From positions 104,299,142-104,363,141 of the forward strand of contig CM049306.1 in NCBI GenBank assembly GCA_026874595.1: a stretch of DNA of 64,000 nt, given 5' to 3'. The notes beneath the pieces are model-generated. The model was not told where the DNA came from and searched no databases. It worked only from the letters and a program-made list of their open reading frames with translations. Source of the stretch: Sipunculus nudus. Lineage: Eukaryota; Annelida; Sipuncula; Golfingiida; Sipunculidae. A program made the translations under genes and the position numbers. Positions 46,501-58,500 of this stretch are shown piece after piece (position 1 is the first letter of the stretch; the number at the start of each line of letters is the position of its first letter).

Positions 46501-49500
46501 GAGTAGTACTCTTTATGAAAAAGGTGTTTTAGACTATTTCAGTTATGATTACATGTGATTTCAATAGAAAATTTTAAGACAATGATAGACATTCAGCTCT
46601 AGGTGGTTTTGTAAATGGTATGATTTTGTCTCATGTCTGTCTCTTGTTGCTGGTAAGTCTGGATTCATATTTAATGCTTCCAGTCATGGCACATTCATAC
46701 TCACGTAATCTGTATTTTGTTCTGCACCAGTCACTGAATCTGTATGTAATATGCCTTAAGTGTTAAAGGACCACAATAAAAAGGACACCTTGTAAAGTAT
46801 CTGAAAGATAGATGAATTTTTTATGTCTTCAAGCACAGTGTATATGGAAGGATTGACCTTATCAACCTGGCTTTGATGTAGCATACACACTCAGCAGGTA
46901 TCCATCTGATATCCAGTGCTCCAGGGCTGCAGACTTTGCACACACCAGACATCCCTCTTCCTGGCTGGGCTGCAGACTTTGCACACACCAGACATCCCTC
47001 TTTCTGGCTTAGCTGCAGACTTTGCACACACCAGACATCCCTCTTCCTGGCTGGGCTGCAGACTTTGCACACACCAGACATCCCTCTTCCTGGCTGGGCT
47101 GCAGACTTTGCACACACCCGACATCCCTCTTCCTGGCTGGGCTGCAGACTTTGCACACACCCGACATCCCTCTTCCTTGCTGGGCTGCAGACTTTGCACA
47201 CACCAGACATCCCTCTTCCTGGCTGGGCTGCAGACTTTGCACACACCAGACATCCCTCTTCCTGGCTTGGCTGCAGACTGCACACACCAGACATCCCTCT
47301 TCCTGGCTGGGCTGCAGACTTTGCACACACCAGACATCCCTCTTCCTGGCTGGGCTGCAGACTTTGCACACACCAGACATCCCTCTTTCTGGCTTAGCTG
47401 CAGACTTTGCACACACAAGACATCCCTCTTCCTGGCTGGGCTGCAGACTTTGCACACACCAGACATCCCTCTTCCTGGCTGGGCTGCAGACTTTGCACAC
47501 ACCCGACATCCCTCTTCCTGGCTGGGCTGCAGACTTTGCACACACCCGACATCCCTCTTCCTTGCTGGGCTGCAGACTTTGCACAAACCAGACATCCCTC
47601 TTCCTGGCTAGGCTGCAGACTTTGCACACACCAGACATCCCTCTTCATAGCTGGGCTGCAGACTTTGCACACACCAGACATCCCTCTTCCTGGCTGGGCT
47701 GCAGACTTTACACACACCAGACATCCTCTTCCTGGCTGGGCTGCAGACTTTGCACACACCAGACATCCCTCTTCCTGGCTAGGCTGCAGACTTTGCACAC
47801 ACCAGACATCCCTCTTCCTGGCTGGGCTGCAGACTTTGCACACACCAGACATCCCTCTTCCTGGCTGGGCTGCAGACTTTGCACACTCCAGACATGATTG
47901 TATTTGGCTGAGCTGCAGACCTCGCACACAACAGACATGATTGTATATGGCTGAAATGCAGGCCTCACACACAACAGAACAACAGACATGATTTTATATG
48001 GCTGAGCTACAGGCCTCACACACAACAGAACAACAGACATGATTGTATATGGATGAGCTGCATGCCTCACACACATCAAACATCCATCTGTGTGGCCAAA
48101 TTTTCTTCCCACAGCATGTGCCTGGTTGTGCATTAGGCCCCACATCCAACAGATTTCCATCTGTCTGATGAGCTAAGAATTACCAATCCTAACATTGATC
48201 TTACTGTCACTGAGCTGTAGGTCCAAGCTTGTCTGTTCTGGGACCAGCACACTGATTAGATGTCAAGCCTCCAGTGGTCAACAGACCAGCCAGAACTCTT
48301 GGAGACACTTTTATACAATTAGGTTTTACCCAGGAGTTACTGTGCTTCATTTGAATCCCTATTCAGATTGGGTTCTGCCCAGTAGTATGAAGACCAGTAT
48401 GTCTGTCAAGTATCTTCCAATCATTACAGGTATCATAGTGGTTTGTCCACAGCCACGGTAATCTTGCACACTAATCTGAAATCACATGGCCAAGGGACTG
48501 GTCAGCTTCATAATTTAAAGGAAATTGAAAAAAACTAAAAACTGACAACGAGTATGGCAAATGTTCACTTTCAGGAAGGGTGCCTACACATATGCACTGC
48601 ATATAAGATGATATGTGTTGTGCATATCAATTATTTACAGTTTTTATTTGAGGCACTGATAGTTGCTTGTGTTTTGTTTGAGAATATTCTATAGGTCAGG
48701 TGGTATGCTGTGTTTTAAATAATTACAGTTTATTTGTTCTTACTTTGTTCACAGCACAAAGGAAATATTTTTTAGTAGATGTTTATTTTTATCATGTGTG
48801 AGTGGACTTTTTGTATGAACATGAAGATCATGGCATAATAACCATTTATGTTTGTAAATATGTAATATATTTAACATTGAGCATAAACATGAAAAATACT
48901 GATGCTGAAAGAATTGCATGACACTAACACAGTTTTTAATCAATTTACAGTTAGGAAGAAACAAGTAAATGTATTCAAGTGCATATCTTATGAGTGTGTT
49001 CTGTCTCATCAGTTACTCTGTGAAAGCTGGACAGATATGTTTTTAAACCATTACTTTTCAAGCACATTTTGTGGCTTCAGAGATATATGTCATTGATTAT
49101 AGGAAGTAAATGTGAAAAATGTAAAATAAGAATTATCTTTTCAAGTCACAAAACCAAATATTTAATCATAGTACAAAATCCTGATACCATAGGACATGAG
49201 ATATCTGTACCACATTTTCAGATATTGTGTGTCACAGTGTGTCATATCATTTTGACTTGATAGGTGGTCATGTATCTTTTGATTAACCAAACATTTGAGT
49301 AGAGATTGAGAACGAAATATAAAACATATGAGCATTCATATTCAAGACTTTTGATTGGTATACATTCATATTCAGGGTGAGATCTCATATTGCTTATTAA
49401 TCAGAGAATAACAAAGCATACTGTATTGTTTCTTACAGACGGGACAGAAGGAACCAAGCCAGAGCCTGAACAGAGCCATCGAGAACATGTGCAAGAAGAC

Positions 49501-52500
49501 GCGTGATCTCCGCAGACAGGTATCATGTCACTAACTTTGGTGTTTGTAGTCAGTGACCTGGCTTAAAGGAAAATTACTAGAGTTACTTGAAAAAGGATAT
49601 TGCATTTGAAAATCATAAAACAAGGATGGATTATCTGTTTGAGAAACCTGTGTAGGTCAGTTGAATTGTAAAGTTCTAATTGAAAAAAATGTCTACGCTT
49701 TAAACTAAAGTATACTTCGTTTTTTTAACAATTTTCAAAAGTTAAATTGTATGAGATTATGGAAACTGAAATTCTTATTCATAATAACAGTTTGAACATT
49801 TGATTGGCAGCTGAGGAAGGCTGTTGTGGACCATGTATCAGACTCGTTCCTGGAGACCAACGTGCCACTCCTCGTCCTGATAGAAGCAGCCAAAGCTGGG
49901 AATGAACAAGAGGTGGAGGAATATGCCCAGGTGTTCACAGAACATGCCAACAAACTTGTTGAGGTCAGTTAACATGGAACATACCAACAAATATGTCAGG
50001 GTTAGTTTATGTTGATACCTAATCTAGAGCAATCCCAGCCATCACAGTGATACTGTATGCCCAAAATTAAGTTGAATAGCAGTGAGAAAGTTAATATTTT
50101 CCCTATAGTGTAATTATTGTACCCCCAGACAAAGTCGGGATACTATGGTTTCACGACAGTCCTGCCGCCGCCGCAGAAAAACCTTGTGAGCGAGATAACT
50201 GGAAAAATTTTTCATTGATCTTTTTCAAACTTTACATTTTTATAGATATAGGTAAGGGGACAAAGCCTATTTAAAATGGGGTCATGACCTGTGCTAGGAG
50301 AGTGACCTTGACCTTGAATAGGTCCATTTTTGCTGAAAATAACACAAATTCTTAAATATCTCAAGTAAGCTTGCATTGACTGGTCCAAAAATCAAGGTGA
50401 CTGAAGATCTTGGATAGCCTTGTACCACCTATTATCCTTTTCTTGTTTTTATGCCTTTTTATACCCCAAAAAATTGCCACTTGACAGTACTGTAAGCATT
50501 ATAAGTCAAAAACTAATAGACAGATTTCTTTCATATTATGCACATGTAGAGAGATGGGTTATGGGATGAGGTCTATTTACATTTGGGTCATGACCTTTAC
50601 CATGAGAGTGGCCTTGACCTTTAATGTGTCCATATTTGGTGAAAATCACACACCTCTTATGATATCTCCAGTGTTGATAGACAAATGGATTTCAAACGTG
50701 ACTTATGTATGGCCCACCACTAAAGTAAGAACCCTATAGGTTCTAGGGTCATGAGGTCAAAGGTCCAGGTCACTGGACTCGCATCTTAAAAGATACTGTG
50801 GATGCATTTTAAGCCAAACTTTCATCCCAGGTCTTCCATCTTGAATATATAGCTCACTTGCCAATAGTGGATGATCCATATCATTTTTGGGGTCACAAGG
50901 TCAAAGGTCAAGGCCACAGGAGCTGTCTGTCAAAAAATTAGTTTCTGGATGATAATTCCTGCTTTTATTGATGTATTGATTTCAAACTTGACATGTATAT
51001 GTCCCATTGAAAAAGCAAGACACCAATTGATTTTGGGGTCATGAGGTTAAAGGTCAAGGTCACAGGAAACATCTTTAAAAAGATTGTCGATGCATTTTCA
51101 GCCAAACATTTCATCTCAGACCTTTCATCTTGCACATATAGTTCACCTGCCAAGAGAGGAAGAACCCTATCAATTTTGAGGTCAAAGGTGAAGGTCACGG
51201 GAGCCATCTGTCCAAAAATTAGTTTCTGGATGATAATTCCTGCTTTTATTGATGTATAGATTTCAAACTTGACTTGTACATGTCCCATTGGAAAAGCAAG
51301 ACCTAAATCGATTTTGGGGTCATGAGGTCAAAGGTCAAGGTCACAGGACACATCTGGAAAAAGATTGTGGATGTATTTTCAGCCAAACATTTCATCTCAG
51401 ACCTTTCATCTTGCACATACAGTTCCCCTGCCAATAGAGGAAGATGCCTGTCAATTGTGAGGTCACAAGGTCAAAGGTGAAGGTCACAGGAGCCATCTGT
51501 CCAAAAATTAGTTCCCCAGATGATAATTCAAGCTTGGATTAATATATGGATTTCAAACCTGACTTATATATAGCCCATCAATAAATCTAGACCTATATTG
51601 ATTTATATATAAAAGTGGATGATCAATATCAATTTTAGGGTGACAAGGTCAAAGGTCAAGGCCACAGGAGCCATCTGTCAAAAAATTAGTTTCTGATTGA
51701 TAATTCCTGCTTTTATTGATGTACCAAGTGTCAGTATATGCTGCTAAAATTGGAGGCCTATTCTTAAAGGGGGGGGCCTACTATGTCTGGGGATACTCTG
51801 GCACCTGCGGTGCCAAGAAATGTCTAATTTCAGGGTTAAAAATCCTAGGAATGCAAGTCTTCAGTACTCCAGATGCATTCTATTTCAATAAAAAAATTAA
51901 CACCTTCAGTGTTTGCCCAACAGTAGATTGTACAAATTTCTAGTTCTCTGAATATGAGGATATAGTTAAAATTTCTAAGCTTTTACCAATTTAATAATTT
52001 AGATATATAAAGAAAAAAGTTCTCACCATTATATACAGAAGATTTTAGCACCATACAGTGGGCAGAGCCTGGTATTTTACTAATGAGGTGCTGGTATAAT
52101 TGTTTTCCTGACAGGTTGCCAACCTTGCCTGCTCCATGTCTAACAATGAAGAAGGGGTAAAGCTTGTGAGACTAGCCGCTGCCCAGATAGAGAGTCTGTG
52201 TCCACAGGTCATTAATGCTGCCCGCGTCCTTGCTGCAAGGCCAAGGTCAAAGGTGGCCCTGGAAAATATGGACGTGTTCAAGGATGTGTGGGAGAGACAG
52301 GTGCGCCTGTTGACAGAGGCAGTGGATGACATCACTACAATAGATGACTTCCTGGCTGTATCAGGTAATGTTTTTGTGTTTTAATGATAGTTCAGGCCCT
52401 CTTTTATATTTATTGATGGGCTTGGGGACAGAGAGACCCAGACCTCCAGTTTCAGGTTTCAGAAGCAAATGGTAACATGACCTAATTATTGGGCTTCACT

Positions 52501-55500
52501 TTATTTAGTCACCTCACATACAGAGTACTTATTTCATTAAGTTGTCCACTGCTCCATTTATGAATTTATGTCTCCCCAGATGTAACATTTTGTTCATATT
52601 CCCTGCCGGATTAAACAAGTACTCTCCAGAAATGATCCTTTAAGTATAGCTGTCTAAGCCGTGATAGTTTGGTTTGAACCAATGAGTGCCAACATACAAA
52701 ACAAACAAGCTTGGTCTAACCAGTATGCATGCAGTGACTTTTGGGAATAACTGATTTTCAACTTACCATTTCTCAAGATATATCTTTTGTCTTCATTTCT
52801 TTCTTGATTTGCATAATCTTTTGTGAAAACATCAGTATGCTCAAAATTGGGTATGATCTGATGTCAAAAAAATAAGGTTGGCTTAAATTAATATTCCAAA
52901 CATCCCATTAATAAAAAAAAGTACACTAATATAGCTGAACCTGTTTCATGAAACAGACATTGACAAAAACCTAATGGTGATAATCTTCTTAATGGACTTA
53001 GTATTAACTGATTGCTTGAAGGGTTAACACTTTAATTTTAATCTTACAAACACAATAGCTGAACAGAAGTGATTTTAGACTTTTCATGAGTATGAGTTGA
53101 GTATACATGACCCTTATATTTACAGAGAGTCATATTCTGGAAGATGTCAATAAGTGTGTCCAGGCACTCCAGGAAGGTGACCCTGACACTCTGGACCGTA
53201 CTGCCGGGGCCATCAGAGGTCGCGCTGCCCGCGTCAGTAATGTTGTAGCTGCTGAAATGGACAACTATGAACCAGGCCAGTACACAAAGCGAGTGATGGA
53301 GGCAGTGGCAATGCTTAGGGACCAAGGTATGTAGGCTTGTAGTATAAACAGTAAAAGTATTGTAATGTCTGTAATTATTCAGTCCATTTAACAAAACTTG
53401 GGCCATCCCCCCCTCCCCCCCCCCCCCTGAAACCAATAGTTCCTAGTTCTGTCTTTGGTCTCCATGAGTGACATGAACATCTTGAGTACTATCAGGTCTG
53501 TATTAATCAGGGCTTCTTTCAATAGTGTAGCTGTATAGTTTCCTGCAGTGTAATACCATTTATATATTTTACATAACTAAGCCACAAAGGTCTTCTGTAA
53601 TGGATTGCAAATTAATTGACATGTAGCAGTGAGTCATGTTGATTAATGTGTGTTTAAAAATGGTTAACTCTTTATAAACAATATTGTTCACTATTCCAAT
53701 TTTAAATATGCATACAGATCTTTTCACATTGAAGTTCTCCAGTGTTCTTAATATAATGCAGCAGTAAAAATTATGTTTAATTAGAGAGTTTGTAGATAAA
53801 GTGTATGATTGAAAAGTGAATTGAAAATAATTGCAGATGTGTATTTTTCCTGTAGGGAAAGTAAATACTTATTAGACAAAAGAAAATAAATCCCTGTTCA
53901 TTAAATGAATTACAGTTGATTAAAATTTAGGTAATTTGATTTATTGAAATTTACACTTTGGAGTGCTGTTAGTGTTAAAACCATTTTTGTGAGTGTTTGC
54001 ATGAAAACCCCTCTCTTTATTATTTTGACTTCCTGTTGTAAAGTGATGCCTAATTTTGCTGAGAGAGTGGAGAGAGCAATTGCTGCCCAGAGCAAAAACC
54101 CTCAGCGTGAAGTTGATGAGAATGAGTTCATTGATGCTGCACGTTTGGTGTACGATGGCGTGAGAGACATCCGGCGAGCAGTCCTGCTGAGTAGGGTCAG
54201 TAGAAAGAGTTTTATGTATCACTCTCATTCTGTCTTGAATATATTTGTAAAGAATAGTATGCTGTGTAGTAGTAGTACACATATCAAATCTTGGTTCTAT
54301 ATAAGGGAGCCAAGTGCATTGAACATGTTACAATATATTTGAGATTTTCTGACATGTTGCTTTATCAGAGAAATATTAAATAAATGAAGCATTATACAAT
54401 TTATTATTGTTAAATTCTCTCCATTTTGAAGCATTAATATTAGGTATGTTTTTGTTTGATTCAGAGTCCAGATGAGCTGGAGGAAGACTCAGAAATTGAA
54501 TATGAATATGAAGATGAGTATGATGCCAGGAGCAGATGTGAGTAGATTGAAATAGTTAAGAAGGAAAGATTTTTAAAAATTCTGATTGTCAAATCAGCAA
54601 TCATGTCCAATCAGGGTTTTTGCTGAATAGATGTTACAATTTTATCCGACTTATTTGTAAATGCACTTGAGAACAGAAACTTTTCATTTATTGTCCTCTA
54701 AGATTTTACTATATATGGAACTAGCACCCAGGGATGGTATATTTACACACTTTAATTCACAACATAAATTAAAATGACTTCACACTTAGACCTAGATTTG
54801 TGGTAGCTTAAATATAAAACCAGGGAATTCACTTTAGAAATCATCAGTGACTTTTCAAAAGGAAACTGGATTTCTAAATTCAAGAAATTATGTAATTTTG
54901 AAAATTTGGTGGCTTTTACAGCAAGCCATATTACGGACCAGGAGGATGTCCAGTATGAGGAGAAGAGTGACCGGGCCATGATGAGGGAACTCCCGCAAGA
55001 AGAACGAACCAAGATCCTCCAACAGGTGGAGCTGTTCAAGCGAGAGAAGGCCAAGCTCGACAGAGAAATAGCCAAGTGGGATGACAGTGCCAACGACATC
55101 ATTGTCCTGGCGAAACAGATGTGTATGATCATGATGGAGATGACAGACTTCACCAGGTATAGCTGAAGGTTCACTCACAGTATATAAAGTAAAACTCGGT
55201 TCATTATACTTGCTTAAATGAAAGGTCTTGATACTCTCAGTTTCTTTGATGGTTTTACAGTAATAATTATCACCCAGTAATGTCCAGTTCATGGGATGTG
55301 TCTGATAGCTACCTCTGGTATAATAATCAACGGGACTTTCTTTTCCTGACACAGTTATACAAAAAAAATGACAGCATGTGTATTATGGAGTGTGGCTCTA
55401 CTCAGGTCTCTGTGAAGCTTGCCACTGCAAGCAATCAAGTGTGAATAAACAGTAATTTTTGAATGCCTAGTTGACTGAGTGAATGTCATGGAATTAACTG

Positions 55501-58500
55501 GTAGATTATAATGTAATTAATGCTTACATCAGGAGGTTTATATGATGTATATGATACTTACATTATGAAGTTTATATAATTTATATGATGCTTAAATTAG
55601 AAAGTTTATAATGAATATGATGGTTATAGAGGAAGAGGACCTTTGAAGAGTGCCATGGATGTCATCGGAGCAGCTAAAAAAATCTCTGAGGCTGGGTCCA
55701 AGCTGGATCAGCTGTGTCGCCAGATCGCTGAACAGGTACACATTTAATCAGTACCCAATGGTTATAAATAGCAAACATTTTCATTATACAGTTTCAGGAG
55801 TTTCTATCTGCTCTGTTTTGTAATTTTGGTCCATAGAGAAGTGTTGTGGATTTAGGACTATTTGGCCACGAGGTATTTTGGTATATGTAAGTGAAAGAAA
55901 TCTAAATGATCAAAATTTCAATATTGTGTACAAGCAAGTGCCCCCAAACTGCTGAATCTGCATTAGAAAGCACATGAAACCAATGGAAATGTTCTGTATT
56001 ACAGCATAGATATTGTTTTATTATTTGAAGTAAAGAACTAATGTTCTTAAACTTATTAAAGGACTAATTTACCAGCAGATGATGATATAATATTGAAAGA
56101 AACTATTTATATGCCCATACTTCAAATAAATTTGATTACTGAAAACATTATCTTGGTTACAATTTATGTATCAGTGCTTCTGCTTCATGTAAATGCTGCC
56201 AGCATTCACTGTGATAATTACTGTAATATTTCAGTGCCCTGACTCATCATCTAAGGATGACCTTGTGGCTTACCTGGAGAGAATCGCCCTCTACTGCCAT
56301 CAGCTCAACATCACCAGTAAAGTGAAGGCCGATGTTCAGAACATCAGTGGAGAACTAGTGGTGTCTGGCGTAAGTAGAACTCCATCCAGAATCTGTGTGT
56401 GAGTGGAGAGAAGCAATATTAGCCTGCAAAATGGCTGTAATGAAACTCTGGCACACTGATACCTCATGATATAGACTAGGACAAGATTTTAGGGTCTGTT
56501 CCACTATCCCTCTCCACCTGATTTTTTCCAGTTATCACCACATAAGACAAACTTGCTAAACATATTTGCACTAATTGCAGACAGAAGAAAATGTGTAATT
56601 ATTGGTAGCCTACCAGTTTATAATATATATTATTCACTTTACAGCCTGATTTACATGACCCGTATATATTTTTGGTTCATGACATCCCTAACAAATATTT
56701 ATCCTCCTTTGATATTTGTGCTGTAGTTGGTGTGTCCCTAATAGTCCCTACCCTAGGTGCTCCCTAGGTTAAAATTTTGAATTCTGCTTGGGTAGCCAAT
56801 AGACAATCTGCTGGGTTTGCACTCTTTCGTTAAACACTCTTTATGGGAGCTTAAAGTAGGATTATACAGGTAGTATTTGAGATTATCTGTCTGGACCCTA
56901 GTGCACCCACGTCAGGGGACTTTTGACTGATATCTAATATATCTTCAAATAGATAGAATATATTTATCAGGAAGTGTTCAAGAATGTTTTTCTGTTCAGT
57001 GTACCTGAAGTTGAAACATTTTTTTGTTGTATAATATGTTTATTAAGCAGAAAATTATCATATCTTGAAAGTTTACAATGTTAAAATATGTATGATTAAT
57101 TATTCTTTTTTGTAATAGAACACCATAATTTGAAATTATTTAATCATGGTTTGCCAGACAGTAGTTAATTTATAAATAATTTACGCCATGAAAACTAATT
57201 GATCATGAACATATTTTTTACCATTTCAGCTGGACAGTGCTACGTCTCTGATCCAAGCAGCCAAGAACCTGATGAATGCTGTGGTGCTCGCTGTTAAGGC
57301 GTCCTATGTGGCTTCTACCAAATACACACGAGCTGGTGGAAAGTTGGTGAGTATGATAGTCAAAGTTTGAAGGGTTAGAGTTAACCATATTCCTGGCAGG
57401 AGCTTTTTAAGTTGGGATGATGGTTCACATGATAAACTCAGTATCAAGGAGAGGCCATAGATGAACATCCCTGTGTTTGACGAACTGATGTGGTCTTACT
57501 GAACATTAATTGCCATATTATGATCACTCTTTTGAGAGGGCACTTTTTCATTTATAGACCAAAGGAAATGTCAGATTGCCATTGTTTCCTATCTTTTACT
57601 GAATAATACTCAGTTAATGGGTTAGCCCATCATGTCTTAGGAATGCAATCATATGAAAGACACATACTTATGATTTTTCTGGAAAACATCAGTACTTCAC
57701 CTGGATGGGGATAGGTGGCACCTGCTGTATTGACACACCCCATTCTACCAGAGAGTGTCCAAGCCCAGCTTACTCAGAATGTTCGTCATAATTGTTGTGA
57801 TATGACATTTCATTTGAAGCCTAACTGAATGAGCATATATAAAGGAACAACTACAACTGCAGTCTGATCAAACTAACCAGTGCCTAAGGTTATTTTTGGT
57901 TGATTTATTAACATATACTGTGGTTGGCTACATATGTGCAAGGCTAAAATTTCAGGATTCCTTCATTTCAAACTGTTCGCGAGGGTTTCATTTTCATGTT
58001 TGCACCAGAAAAAAATAAAGTTGAAGCACATCAGTATTTGTTTTTACTATATGATATGAATAAATCCCACACTATCTTGTTTATTTCTATTACAATCATT
58101 ATATTATTATAATAATTAATGTTTTGTTTAACAATTTTGTTTTAATGGACTAGTTCCAAAACCAAGTAAAGATTATGTTGCTGATTAAGGAACCATGTTT
58201 CCACAGCTGTGATAACAGCATCCCCTCTTGATCATCTAAGTGTATAAGGCATCTTATTCCCGATGGTTTCATATATGCAACTTTTTCCTTTTGTGAATAT
58301 CACAAAATTAAAACCTTTGCATACAAAAAGGGCAACCACAGTATTATGTATAGAGAATTTATCTTCCTTCTATAACAGAGTGTATACTTGATTTAGCTTT
58401 GCTCTATTAACTCATTATTTCACTTTCTGCTGCAGAAACCAATAGTGATGTGGAAGATGAAGGCACCAGAGAAGAAACCCCTCGTCAGGAGAGAGAATCC

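Noticed and set aside
46821-48160. Several overlapping 150-290-codon frames on both strands with repeated QSLQPSQEEGC or HTPDIPLPG-type peptides
   Set aside because: They are generated by the 43-bp minisatellite, whose unit cycles through all frames without stops. There is no promoter or splice context, and they lie inside an alpha-catenin intron.
53944-55352. Frames of 107-154 codons on both strands around alpha-catenin exons 12 and 14
   Set aside because: Intron read-through or antisense shadows; the exon boundaries are fixed by GT-AG sites and conservation.
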